Below are positions 1 to 10,491 of a stretch of 64,000 bases of DNA, piece by piece. Every line of letters starts with the position of its first letter. Within the stretch, counting starts at the first letter, position 1. The notes under the pieces are model-generated. The model was not told the origin of the DNA. It searched no databases and was given only the letters and a program-made list of their open reading frames with translations. The position numbers and the translations under genes were made by a program. The DNA is from Dama dama. Its lineage: Eukaryota; Chordata; Mammalia; Artiodactyla; Cervidae. Location: contig NC_083714.1 in the NCBI RefSeq assembly GCF_033118175.1, forward strand, positions 15,004,001-15,068,000, written 5' to 3'.

Positions 1-1160
1 AATGTACAGAAAATAAGAAGGAGGCTTTGTAAGGGTACAGAAAGGCAGAAAAGTAGAAACAAGAAATCAATAGTGACAGACAATGCGACCTAGCATTCAA
101 AGGTTTTGACAGGTAACAGAAATACATAAATTTAGGAATAAGAAAGGACTAATGACTGTGAATTAAGAAGTTATTCTTTGTATCACTATGCCAATTACTT
201 TGAAGACAGATGAAATGAATCATTTTTAAAGGAAAACACAAATAAAGAAATTAGCAAAAAAGAAATGGAAAACCTCAACCAACTACTAGTCATAAAAAGA
301 ATTTAGTAAATACTTCAAACGGCAACCCTTCCCCCAAAGGTACCAGACCATTCATTTTGGAGGTACTTGTGAAAATCACTTCCCCAGAAGAAAACCCAAA
401 AGCTCAAAGGCAGCCATTGTGGTGACATGCCATGCTATCCTATTGTAGAACAACAAAGCCTTCATAGATTGCTCTGGGGGTTGCTGTTAAAATGACCCAC
501 CCTTCTCCAACTCCAAGCCTCTCTGCCCCCACCCAGGCTTTGGGAAAAGCCTTTGGATAACCTCTTCTCTGGGGAGCTTCTAAGAAAGGCAAAGCCCCTA
601 TGCTTCTGACAAACTCACAATGGTGTGACTGGCTTCAAACACATTTATTTTGCAATCCAGCTGTTCAGCATCAGGTTTCTTGTGTGATCCCACCCCACAT
701 TTTACTGGCTCCCGAATGTAGACAAATTCACAGGGTGCATGTGGATACTCAGCTTTCCCAAATGCCTTGGATACTGAGACACAACAACCCTTCCCTGCTT
801 TGTTACAGAGTTGGGAAAACAGAAATCCCTCCATGTTAAATATGAGGAACCCAAAACATAGAATGTCAAAGTGGCTGAAGGATACCCAGATGGATCATAG
901 CAGAGTTGAGACTAGCACTCAGGTATCCTGATTCAATTCAGGACAAAACAATTCAATTGCCTGAGAGGACATGCCCTCCTAAGCCCTGATTTCAAAGGTT
1001 TGTATATAGGCCGGAGAGTCACCTTTTGTCCTCATCAATGCCCGATATACATTAGAATGTTTTAGTGGATTGAAGAAACAAAACATCTTCATGGATCACA
1101 TTTTTAATCTATGGATAAGAAAACTCCTATTCATTGCCATAACTGGTAACTGAGTATGCA
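1..1160. other. Unique AT-rich sequence, no gene recognised
   Basis: No coding region, RNA gene or confident repeat is seen. Around 170-420 the A-rich wording faintly resembles a very old L1 ORF2, but not well enough to call. The two opposing short frames near 600-840 overlap each other and match nothing recognised, so they are treated as chance. Confidence 0.5.
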
Positions 1161-1162
1161 GT

Positions 1163-1226
1163 GGAGAAGGATAGGAGGAGGAAGAGAACAAAGAGGAAGA
1201 AGGAAAAAAAGGAGAGGAATGGAGTG
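1163..1226. repeat. Polypurine tract
   Basis: About 60 bases almost entirely A and G on the plus strand, an irregular mixture of AGG and GAA units. It is low-complexity sequence and lies just before a CHR SINE. Confidence 0.6.
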
Positions 1227-1284
1227 TAAGAAATAATTTCCAAATGAAACTCACACTCATATCTGCTTTTTAAAATTTCATTCA

Positions 1285-1557
1285 GGGGCTTCCCTGGTGG
1301 CTCAGTGGTAAAGAATTTGCCTGCAATGCAAGGGACATGGGTTTGATCCCTGGTCTGGGAAGATCCCACATGCCTCAGAGCAACTAAACCCACACACCAC
1401 AATTACTGAGCCTGTGCTCTAGAGCCTGTGCTCCGCAACAACAAAAGCCACCGCAATGAGAAGCCTGAGCACTGAAACTAGAGAGTAGCCCCTGCTCGCT
1501 GCAGCTAAAGAAAAGCCTGAGCAGCAGTGAAGACCCAGCACAGCCAAAAAAAAAAAA
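1285..1557 (+). mobile_element. CHR-type SINE (tRNA-Glu derived)
   Basis: The 5' end reads as the usual tRNA-Glu-related head (GGGGCTTCCCTGGTGGCTCA), followed by a B-box-like GGTTTGATCCC. The body contains the 'cctgtgctccgcaac' wording typical of the long CHR form, and it ends in a 12-base A tail. This is an RNA polymerase III-derived, L1-mobilised element of cetartiodactyls. No convincing TSD was found. Confidence 0.8.
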
Positions 1558-2279
1558 TTCTGTTTGGTTAACATAATACAAATACACTTTAGGTTGTATT
1601 GCAAATATATAATTTTGCAAGCCAGTTTTTTTGTAATAAAATTTCTGTTGTGAAGGGGCAATTAAAGTGATAAAAATAATAATCATATGATACCACTTAG
1701 CATCCTCAGAGATCAAGGGTCTTGCTGACATCAGCTTTTGTTTGAAACACACTTGGGTATTTAAGTCAGAGAAGGGAACACAAAAGCATGACACCTGTCT
1801 GTGTAATTAATCAACTGCCAGCACAAAATCAATAAAATCAATCAACTCCTATTAACATTAAACCATTCCCTGTTCTTCCTTAAAAAAAAAAAACCCAGCA
1901 TGAATTGGGGGAAGGGAGGCTAGCTTGGTTGTGCATTAGCACGAACAATAGACTATATGGACCATCCAGTGGCTTCTATGTCGAAGTACAAATGGGGAAA
2001 TGGAGACAACAGATCACTGTGTGTGGGCAGTTTGAGTCCATTAGCTGCAAATGGCAAATTCACTCTGTGATTTGATTTAAGCTTGATTAGATTTTCCATC
2101 CACATATTACAGATGCTGGCAATTATTATTAGTTCTCATACGTGTCTGCTGCTGGTAGATTCTAAATTTCACTATCTAACTGTTCAGAAAGAAATGTTAT
2201 CTCAGGAATTAAGGTCTTGCTTGTCTATGAGACTCACTTTCAACATGCAAAATATTTTCATTGAAAGTTAAATTCCACT
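1558..2279. other. Unique sequence, no gene recognised
   Basis: No repeat family or gene is recognised. It contains an A12 run near 1881 and a 62-codon frame (2083-2271) that resembles nothing known and has no supporting splice or promoter signal. Confidence 0.45.
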
Positions 2280-2660
2280 AATATTCATTCATAAAGTACT
2301 TACTGTGGCAAAGGAACTATGTGGGAGATACAGAAACATACAATAAAAGGCCCCCGTGTTCCGAGTTGACAGCATAATACGGAAGTCAGAACTTCACAAA
2401 TAATTGGACTACAAGGCAGACTGTTGTTAGCACTATTACAGAGGCACTCAGAGCAAGTGGAGTATGGGAGACAAAGAGAAGAATTCTAATTAGGAGAACT
2501 GGGGAAGGCTGCCAGAGAAGACGACACGAAGTCTGACTCTTGAAGGATGGTTGGCATAGAGATTGATGAGAGAGGAGTAAAAGGTATTCCAGATAACTGC
2601 AGAAATAAATACAAGGAAGCAGGAACCTGCCTTTTTCTCTTTCCTTTTAAGCCCTGGAAA
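2280..2660 (-). mobile_element. L2 LINE 3' region, antisense
   Basis: The plus strand starts with the reverse of the L2 tail (attcattcataaagtactt), passes the 'atgtgggagatacagaaac' section and continues through a 'gaaggctgccagagaag' section to the 'attccagataactgcag' section. That is the order of an antisense L2 3' end. A 146-codon minus frame at 2486-2926 only partly overlaps it and is not a known gene. Confidence 0.6.
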
Positions 2661-3060
2661 AAGGACTGAATCTTGTCCTCTAGAGACAGAGAGATTCTAA
2701 TTATCTGTGGCACAATTGCCCAGACCCATCTGCCAGCCTTCTGCACAGACAAAACATCCAGTTGTCGACTGGTGGAATTCAGGGTGAAGAGAGAGTGTCT
2801 ATGGGGAGAGGAGTGGCCCCAGTGGTGAAGAACAGGGAACCTTGTGGCAAGGAAGTCAAACCACACTGATTTCCTGGTCTTGCCAACAGTGTGCCTTGCC
2901 CATAGTGTGGTTGGCAAGCTTCCCAAAATGAGTTAATGAAAGATTCAGTAAACATTACGGATGAGGCTTTTTCTAAAAGTTACTGCTAACTCTCATTCTG
3001 GAACATTTCCTGCCTGCCTGCCTTGGATGGGCTCCAGTCACAGGCTGGCACAGGGTTGGC
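2661..3060. other. Unique sequence, no gene recognised
   Basis: No repeat or gene is recognised. It lies between an antisense L2 fragment and a sense L2 fragment, which are separate insertions because their orientations differ. Confidence 0.4.
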
Positions 3061-3929
3061 ATGGTGATCTAAGATGGTGTTTCTTATCTCTAGACTCCTA
3101 TACTCAACTGCCTGCTTGATAGCTCCACTAGTTTATCTGAGAGGCATCTCAGATTTAATAAGCCCAAGACGGAACTCTCATTGCTCCCTCTCTAAACCCT
3201 ACTTCCCTTTCCGCTTTCCTCATCTCATGCACTGGTACCACAATTCCCCTAGCTTCCAGAACCAGAAACCTGGGAGTCACTTTTGACTAGAAGTCACATT
3301 TTACCTTGTCCACTGTCGCTCTCCTAGTCCAAGATACAATGCGGTAGCCTCGTAACCAGCCTCTGTATGTCCACTCTTGGCAGCACACCCCCACCACCCC
3401 GTAGACGTACACTCGCACTCTTCCTACTGTAGGCCGAGTAACACTTAAAAAATTTAATAAGACATATCACTTTTATGTGAAAAATCCTCCAAAGCCTGTC
3501 AACCAGAGGTAGAATAAAATTCACTTTCTATCTTGGCTCTGTATTATCCAGTCTCTTACATCACATGTGCTAACTAGCTCCAGTCACACTGGCCTTCTTT
3601 CTCCTTCTCAAACCCATCAAGAACTTTTGTGCTTCAGAGCCTCCCTCTTGCAGGTCCCTCTACATAGAAAGTACTCATCCCAGATAGTCACAAACCTAGC
3701 TGCCTCTTCACCAGCAAATCTAAAGTACCACATACTGGGGGACTTCCCTGGTGATCCAGTGGTTAGAACTCAGAGCCTCCACTGCTGGAAGCCTGGGTTC
3801 TGTCCCTCATCGGGAAACTAAGATCCCACAAGCTGAGGGGCTCAGCCAGAGCAAAACAAAAACAACAAAAATATATATTAAAAAATAAAGTACCATATAC
3901 TGTATTTAAGCCTGAGCAACCCTCAATTT
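3061..3929 (+). mobile_element. L2 LINE fragment, split by a CHR SINE
   Basis: The sense L2 wording is clear: 'aaacctgggagtcacttttgact', then a pyrimidine-rich section, then 'tccagtcacactggccttct' and 'gcctccctcttgcaggtccc'. The CHR SINE at 3737-3886 interrupts it, and L2-like sequence resumes at 3902. Frames at 3074-3286 and 3567-3821 run through this decayed LINE and its SINE and are not host genes. Confidence 0.6.
3737..3886 (+). mobile_element. CHR-type SINE with 15-bp target-site duplication
   Basis: The head reads GACTTCCCTGGTGATCCAGTG and the copy ends in an A/T-rich tail. It is flanked by AAAGTACCACATACT (3722-3736) and AAAGTACCATATACT (3887-3901), a 15-bp TSD with one mismatch. The TSD shows L1-type retrotransposition into the older L2. 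Confidence 0.85.
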
Positions 3930-4157
3930 GGGGCTTCCCTGGTGGCTCAGAAGGTAAAGAATCTTCCTGCACTGCAGGAGACCCAGGTTTGATTCCTGCA
4001 TCCGGAAGATCCCCTGGAGAAGGGAATGGCTACTCACTCCAGTATTCTTGCCTGGAGAACTCCACGGACAAAGGAGCCTAGCTGCTCCTCTGGGGAGTGA
4101 CAGTCCATGGGGTCACAAAGAGTTGGACACAACTGAGCAACTAACACTTTCATTTTT
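3930..4157 (+). mobile_element. Bov-tA SINE
   Basis: A tRNA-Glu-like head (GGGGCTTCCCTGGTGGCTCA) is joined to a Bov-A body (ccactccagtattcttgcctgg in diverged form) and a tail ending in 'gagcaactaacactttcat'. It is a pecoran SINE, complete from head to tail, and lies just 3' of the L2. Confidence 0.88.
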
Positions 4158-5169
4158 CAGCCCACGTTCTTAGAGTGTGTTTAGAGTTTCAGATCTTTTA
4201 TTTAACCCCACAAATTAGTCACTATTTTAAATAATTAATATTGTTTAAATTTATCTACATACATGTTTGCCAGTTTATTTGACCACCATTTCTTGTTAAG
4301 CCTCAGGACTTTCTTCTGGGGTCATTTTAAAATTATGTACCTGTTTGACCTTCCTAGTCTTATCTTCCATATCTCAGTTTCACCATATTTTCCATCTTCT
4401 TATCTCTTAGGGCAACATTCTGGAAAATATCTCCAAATCTGAGGTTTGCTCTGTCTTCAGATATATTTAACTTGCTGTCTTAACCCACTCAAAGAGCTTC
4501 AAATTTCAACAACAATAATTTTGACTTTTAGAAATTCTATTTTATTTTTTTACCCAGATTTTCCAGGTCATAGGTGATAAGTCCCTTTTTCTTATCCCAT
4601 TTTGATTACATATTTTGTTTATCTAAACAATCCATATTAAGTTCCTTTAGGTCCTTACCTGATCATTCTAGCATCTTCTGTCCTAGAGAAACGAAATCTG
4701 TTGTTTCTGCTAACTCTCCCTCATGTTGATTTGTTTCCTTGTGTGTTTGATAGTTTTAAAATGTGGAGCTCCTACTTGATTAAGTTAAATCTTTGGGACC
4801 CCTGAGGGGTCTAGATTGGGGATGCTTTCCTCTGAAAAAGATGGTAATTTATTTCTGCTAGGTGCCAGGGGCACTAACGATGTGGGGGCACTTTTTATTC
4901 ACCTGTGGTTTCCCTAGTGACATGAGTAGTATGAATTTGTTTCAGACCTGAGTCAGAGCAAGCTTTGGGCTGCAAATTCTCAAGTGAGTACTTCCAGTAG
5001 CACCAGTCACAGCAGCAGTAAGAGTAGTGCTCTTGTTTATTTTGTTTCCTACATACAGTCATGATAGAGACAAACAGTTTATGTGTAGGTTTTGGGGGTA
5101 TTGCCTTTTAAGGGTCCTGGCTTAATGCAGTGATTGCAGCTTCAGGTCCCTCACTTTTCAAGGACCTTG
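4158..5169. other. AT-rich stretch, possibly an ancient L1 remnant
   Basis: No gene is seen. The wording 'gttgatttgtttccttgtgtgtttgata' and 'tttctgctaggtgccagggg' resembles very old mammalian L1 sequence, but strand and subfamily cannot be set by eye. There is no frame of note. Confidence 0.35.
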
Positions 5170-5762
5170 TGTCAACTGAAAAAAAAAAAAACCAACCAAC
5201 CAACAGACCCTGCATAACATAAGAGTGTGACTCAAGTTTATTCAGTATCTTACTGAAGACTATAGCCCAGGAGACAGCCTCTCAGACAACTCAGAAATTG
5301 TTCTAAGAGGTAAGGGAGGAGGTTAGCAGATAGGTGATTTCAGGGAAGGAGGTATGTGCAACTATGCACACATCTTGGTAGAAAGTTGCTGCTAGTCACA
5401 AGGAACAGATATCTTAGTTAATGGTTTTAGTGCTTTTCCAAAAACAAAAAGATGCAAGAAGCGAGGTTCATAAAAAGTTGCTCATGAAAATATCTACCTG
5501 AAGGCTTGTTTGCCAGTTTTCCTGGATCACTGAATGCCTCATCTTGATCTCTGTCATGAACTCCATTTAGGGTGGGTTGAAGGTCAGTGACTGAAGTGGC
5601 TAATGACTCCCCTTGTAGACCCAGATGATAAATACATTCTTTAGTTTGCACCTGCATGTCCTGCATTTCTGATAATATCTAAAGCACTGGCTTCAATTAT
5701 GGGGGTTTTGCCCTCAGAGAAGCTTAAACTTTTACATAGTGCCTGCTGCTCTAGTTTTAACA
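5170..5762 (-). mobile_element. Ruminant endogenous retrovirus LTR (solo)
   Basis: Read on the minus strand, the 3' part contains 'gagaggctgtctcctgggct', then GAATAAAC (polyadenylation signal), a U5-like section with 'ctcttatgttatgcaggg', and an end at CAGTTGACA. This is the R-U5 arrangement of a ruminant LTR. No internal retroviral region adjoins it, so it looks solo. Boundaries are approximate and no clean TSD was found. The 79-codon minus frame at 5427-5666 lies in the LTR and is not a gene. Confidence 0.6.
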
Positions 5763-5904
5763 TCTGGTGCCGCTTCCCTCTCCTGGCTTTTTTTTTTTTT
5801 TGGTTTGTTTTCCCGAAAGCTTAGAAATACATTTTTAAAAGTGTGTTGCAGGTTCCTCAAAACACTAAACATAGAATTACATATAACTGGGCCCCTGGAA
5901 CCAA

Positions 5905-6185
5905 TTTCAACTTCTGAGGGTGTGCGTGTGTGTATTTGTGTGTGTTGTTTCTCCATACCTCCAATAAGTAAAACCTGGATACCAGCATGGTGTCCTACAG
6001 TTCAACTCAATTATGACACTATCTGGAGATAGCATCAGATTCCACAGGTTCAGGGTTTAGTCTTACAAGACTGCCCCTAACCCTTCAGAGATAAGTCACA
6101 AGCCCAGGTTGTTGTTCCCTATACTTCTGACCAACTGGCTATAGGTCAGGGGTGAAATTTCTTCCCATTGGAGTAAACAGAGCAG
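5905..6185 (-). mobile_element. ERVL-class LTR fragment (second copy)
   Basis: On the minus strand this matches, feature for feature, the 3' part of the longer LTR at 7859-8711: the tracts near 'tgggactaaaccctg', 'gttgaactgtaggacacc' and the CA-rich end. It is cut off on its 5' side near 6185. It is degenerate and carries no frame. Confidence 0.55.
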
Positions 6186-6246
6186 ACTTTTTTGGGGTCC
6201 TCTAATGCTGGGGAACCAGCAGGAGGACACTTTGACCCCATCAATG

Positions 6247-6400
6247 TCTAGCCTCATTTCTTAATGACCATCTAAAGATTTCTACCTTGCTGGGATGAGT
6301 CCTGTTTCCTCTTTGTTTCACTCCTATGAATATTTGCTTTATTCATCTCATTTCTCAGTAACCATTTCAAAGTTTTCACCTTGTTGGGAAGAGTCCCTTG
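6247..6400. repeat. Diverged tandem duplication, period about 88 bp
   Basis: Two tracts of about 58 bases are similar in order. One contains CTCATTTCTTAATGACCAT and the other CTCATTTCTCAGTAACCAT, and each is followed by an 'accttg(c/t)tggga' section and a GAGTCC section. The second starts about 88 bases after the first. It probably belongs to the ERV-like internal region. Confidence 0.5.
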
Positions 6401-6446
6401 ACTCTCCCCTCAGCCCCTCTTTAATCCCTTGTTAATTAACCTAATG

Positions 6447-6799
6447 ATTTAAAAAAAATAATTTTCTTTCTTTATTGGCTGTGCTGGGTCTTTGTGGCTG
6501 CGTGGGCTTTTCTCTAGTTGGGGTGAGCAGGGGCTACTCTCTAGTTGCAGTGTGAAGGCTTCTCATTGAGGTGGTCTCTCTTGTTGCAGAGCATGGGCTG
6601 CAGGGCACGAGGGCTTCAGTAGTTGCAGTACATGGACTCAGGAGTTGTGTCTCCTGGGCTCTAGAGCACAGGCTCAATAGTTGTGGCACATGAGCCCAGT
6701 TGCTATGCAGTACATGGGATCTTCCCAGACCAGGGATCAAACCCATGTCTCCTGCATTGGCAGGTGGATTTTTTAACCACTGAGCCACCGAGGAGCCCA
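6447..6799 (-). mobile_element. Long CHR-type SINE with 9-bp TSD
   Basis: On the minus strand it starts with the tRNA-Glu head (gggctcctcggtggctcag) and runs through the long CHR body to an A-rich tail, seen as T/A-rich sequence near 6450. It is flanked by AACCTAATG at 6438-6446 and 6800-6808. At about 350 bp it is a full, long-form copy. Frames at 6534-6860 are antisense readings of the SINE. Confidence 0.85.
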
Positions 6800-7097
6800 A
6801 ACCTAATGTTTTTATTAGCATCTGTAAGACCCGAGGGGAAACTGAGGCAGAAAATTCCATAAGGCTTCCAGCACTGTTTTTTTAAGTTTTGCAACAGTAA
6901 GATTATAAGGGGTATCCATGTGAAAGAGCCCTGGATAATGGGCATAATCAGCTAATGGATATTCCAGTAATCACAAAGCCAGTCCTCCATGGCTTGCATA
7001 CAAGCATCAGCTGCTTAATCTGGGGTACTCTACTTGACATTCACAGGGGGAGATGGACAGCCCTTCTTTTCAGGGTAAATGGACCTTTCAGTGCACT

Positions 7098-7388
7098 TTA
7101 CCCAGTCCACCAGACTGGCTGTTCCCTTGGGAAGAACCTGCTTTCTGTCTGAATCACACATATAGACATTGGTGATTGTTTCATAGTGACCTGTGGGCCC
7201 TGTGTCAACCCAAACATGCTCTTCCCCAAAACCAAAGACAAAGACACAGTTTCTAAATTAGTCACCCTCATAATCCATTTTGGTAAAGGTTTTTCGGGAA
7301 GCTGATGAAACTGATCCACAAAATGAGACAATTCCTTCACACTACACTTCCTAGTCTGAGTAGTTTCTTGGTTTTTCCCTCTCTCCAC
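7098..7388 (-). pseudogene. ERVL gag-like fragment
   Basis: A 96-codon minus frame contains the stretch EKPLPKWIMRV, which has the spacing of the conserved 'PL..W..R' section of ERVL-type gag proteins, followed by unrelated or decayed residues. Its position shortly downstream of an LTR and primer-site remnant supports the call. It is a short relic with no intact neighbours. Assignment rests on one motif and could be wrong. Confidence 0.4.
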
Positions 7389-7460
7389 GCTGACTACCTG
7401 TCTTGGTAACCAGAGGTCTTAGAAGGTACTTTCTGTTGTCCTTGCACACTTTTTAACCTT

Positions 7461-7485
7461 GGTGGTGGTGGTGGTGGTGGTGGTG
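7461..7485 (+). repeat. (GGT)n microsatellite
   Basis: Eight tandem GGT units followed by GCAG. It is a short trinucleotide repeat inside the ERV-like region. Confidence 0.9.
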
Positions 7486-7858
7486 CAGTTGCAGCTCTGA
7501 GTCACTGAAATCTGCTTTTTGTCTAGCATCAAAATCTAACACACTATTCTTGTTTACTTTTAGTTTATCTACTATAGATCACAATAACCAAGGGAGTGAA
7601 TATTTTGCCTCTGTCTTATGAGTTTACATTTCCTTATGCATCCAGTGACTAAATTCCAAGAGTTGGAGCCATCTCTAAATTTCATTGGTAACTTTCACCT
7701 TTAGGAAGTAATTGCAGCATGGCGGCTGCTCCGTACTGTGGGTGACAAGATGACCTTTGATTCCACATTGTTCTCCTATCCTTTTATCCTTTTTCTTTCC
7801 AAATCACAAGTTTCTGTGATCCAGGGCTCTTTTAGCAAATCTCACTTCACTGACACCA

Positions 7859-7871
7859 GTCATCAATCCCA

Positions 7872-7916
<45 letters not shown>

Positions 7917-8711
7917 GGCAGGGGAGGTTTCCCACACTAACAAACAATTCTTGGACACCAGCTGGGTGTTCTACAATTCAACTCAATTCTCACACTACCT
8001 ACTACCCAGACATAGTAACAGATCCTACAGGTTAAGGGCTGAGTCCCACAAGTCTGCCCCCAGCTCCTCCATTTCCTATGCCAATCACAAGTCCAGGTGG
8101 TCATGGGTACTTCTGACTGTCTGACTATAAATCAGAGGTTCCCAAGACCCCTTCCTTGTGTTTGATTAATTTGCTAGAGTGGCTCACAGAGCTCAAGAAA
8201 ATATTTACTTACTAGATCACTGGTTTATAATAAAAGGATATAACTCAGGAACAGTCAGATGGAAGAGATGCTTAGGGCAAGGTATGGAGAAAGGGCAGGG
8301 AGTGTCCATGCTTTCTCTGAAGATGTCAGTCTCCCTTGCTGTCCATGTGTTCACCAACCCAAAAGCTCTCCAAACCCTCTCTTTTGGCTTTTCATGGTGG
8401 CTTGATTACATAGGCATGATTAATTAAATCATTGGTAATTGGATATCCTTTCAATCTCCAGTCCCTCTCCCCTCCCAAGAGGTCTGGGTGTGGGGCTGAA
8501 AATTTCAACCCCTTAATCACATGGCTGATTCTCCTAGGAACTAGCCCCCATCCTCAGGTGCTTTCCAAAAGTCACCTCACTGACATAATAGAAACATCTT
8601 TACAGCTCTCATCATTTGGAAAATTCCAAGAATTTTTAGAGCTCTTTGACAAAAAACAGGGACAAAAACCAAAGATTCATTTCTTCTTATGAATCACAAT
8701 ATGAATTATGA
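7859..8711 (-). mobile_element. ERVL-class LTR, longest copy
   Basis: The minus strand begins with the 'tcttggaattttccaaatgat' section and continues to 'ccataccttgccctaagcatc' and 'ttttattataaaccagtgatc', a degraded polyadenylation region. It then runs 'gagctctgtgagccactctagcaaatt', 'tgtgggactcagcccttaacc', and a CA-rich end next to the primer-site remnant. This is the order of an ERVL LTR; the exact subfamily was not determined. A BovB insertion abuts its outer end. Confidence 0.6.
7874..7915 (+). repeat. (TG)n microsatellite
   Basis: About 20 uninterrupted TG units. It sits where the LTR has its own CA-rich terminus, and the related LTR fragment near 5925-5945 has a shorter TG-rich run in the same place, so the microsatellite probably grew from LTR sequence. 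Confidence 0.95.
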
Positions 8712-9015
8712 ATCACAGTTCAGTTCAGTCACTCAGTTGTGTCTGACTCTGTGACCCATGGATTGCAGCAAACCAGGCTTTCCTGTCCTTCACTATCTCC
8801 TGGAGTTGGCTCAAACTCATGTCCATCGAGTCAGTGATGCCATTCAACCATCTCGTCCTCTGTTATCCCCTTTTCCTCCTGCCTTCAATCTTTCCCAGCA
8901 TCAGAGTCTTTTCCAATGAGTCGGCTCTTCACATCAGGTGGCCAAAGTATTGGAGCTTCAGCTCCAGCATCAATCTTTGCAATGAATATTCAGGATTGAT
9001 TTCCATTAGGATTGA

Positions 9016-9657
9016 CTAGTTTGATCTCCTTGCTGTCCAAGGGACTCTCAAGAGTCTCCTCCAAAACCACAGTTCAAAAGCATCAATTCTTCTGTGCTCA
9101 GCCTTCTTTATAGTCCAACTCTCACATCCATACATGACTACTGAAAAAACCATAGCTTTGACTATATGGACCTTTGTCAGCAAAGTAATGTCTCTGCTTT
9201 TTAATATGCTGTCTAGGTTGGCCAGAGCTTTTCTTCCAAGGAGCAAGTGTCTTTTAATTTCATGGCTGTGGTCACCATCTGCAGTGAGTTTGGGGCCCAA
9301 GAAAATAAAGTTCTATTGTTGTTTCCATTGTTTCCCTGTCTATTTGCCATGAAATGATGTGACCAAATGCCATGATCTTAGTTTTTTGAATGTTGAGTTT
9401 TAAGCCAGCTTTTTCATTCTCCTCTTTCACCTTCATCAAGAAGCTCTTTAGTTCCTCTTTGCTTTCTGCCATAAGGATGGTTTTATCTGCATATCTGAGG
9501 TTATTGATATTTCTCCTGGCAATCTTGATTCCAGGTTGTGCTTCATCCAGCCCAGCATTTCACATGATGTACTCTGCATATAAGTTAAATAAGCAGGGTG
9601 ACAATATACAGCCTTGACATACTCCTTTTCCTGTTTGGAACAAGTCTGTTGTTCCAT
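9016..9657 (-). pseudogene. BovB reverse transcriptase C-terminal remains
   Basis: Three short minus frames (9448-9657, 9272-9472, 9016-9300) carry the palm/thumb and C-terminal parts of BovB RT. Readable pieces include 'GLKLNIQKTKIMA', 'VVMYGCESWTIKKAEH' and 'RLLRVPWTARRSN'. The YADD region upstream is out of frame or mutated ('YMQSTSCEMLG' lies in a shifted frame). The enzyme is dead through several frameshifts and stops. Confidence 0.8.
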
Positions 9658-10491
9658 GTCAAGTTCTAACTGTTACTTCTTGACCTGCATACAGATTTCT
9701 CAAGAGGTGGGTCAGGTGGTCTGGTATTCCCATCTCTTTCAGAATTTTCCACAGTTTATTGTGATCCACACAGTCAAAGGCTTTGGCATAGTCAATAAAG
9801 CAGAAATAGATGTTTTTCTGGAACTCTCTTGCTTTTTCTATGATCCAAGAGATGTTGGCAATTTGATCTCTGGTTCCTCTGCCCTTTTTAAATCCAGCTT
9901 GAACATCTGGAAGTTCTCAGTTCACGTACTGTTGAAGCCTACTTGGCTAGCGTGTGAGATGAGTGCAATTGTGCAGTAGTTTGAGCATTCTTTGGCATTG
10001 CCTTTCTTTGGGATTAGAATGAAAACTGACCTTTTTCAGTCCTGTGGCCACTGCTGAGTTTTTCAAATTAGCTGGCATATTGAGTGCGGCACTTTCACAG
10101 CATCATCTTTTAGGATTTGAAATAGCTCAGGTGGAATTCTATCACTTCCACTAGCTTTCTTTGTTCGTAGTGATGCTTCCTAAGGCCCACTTGACTTTGC
10201 ACTCCAGGATGTCTGGCTCTAGGTGAGTGACCACACCATCATGGTTATCTAGGTCATTAAGATCTTTTCTGTATAGTTCTTCTGTGTATTCTTGCCAACC
10301 TCTTCTTAATATCTTCTGCTTTTGTTAGATCCATATTGTTTCTGTCCTTTATTGTGCCCATTTTTTCATGAAATGTTCCCTTGGTATCTCTAATTTTCTT
10401 GAAGAGATCTCTAATCTTTCCCATTCTATTGTTTTCCTCTCTTTCTTTGCATTGATCACTTAGGAAGGCTTTCTTATTTCTCCTTGCTATT

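Larger units (their letters stand above)
6186..7858 (-). mobile_element. Degenerate ERVL-like internal region
   Basis: The segment lies between two like-oriented LTR fragments. At its upstream (right) end the minus strand reads TGGTGTCAGTGAAGTGAG (7841-7858), which resembles the tRNA-Leu primer-binding site of ERVL elements. A gag-like frame lies about 450 bases downstream. The rest is eroded or deleted, and a CHR SINE sits at 6447-6799. It cannot encode a functional element. Confidence 0.45.

Noticed and set aside
1285..1320. tRNA-like heads of SINEs as tRNA genes
   Set aside because: No cloverleaf with a proper anticodon arm is kept, and each is joined to a SINE body and tail.
2486..2926. 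146-codon minus-strand frame
   Set aside because: Its end overlaps a decayed antisense L2 and the rest matches nothing; chance is the simplest explanation.
5427..5666. 79-codon minus-strand frame as a possible ERV protein
   Set aside because: It lies wholly within the LTR and has no retroviral motif.
9614..9979. 121-codon plus-strand frame, with a near twin on the minus strand at 61516-61881
   Set aside because: Both are antisense to the BovB reverse transcriptase; their similarity comes from the LINE, not from a duplicated gene.
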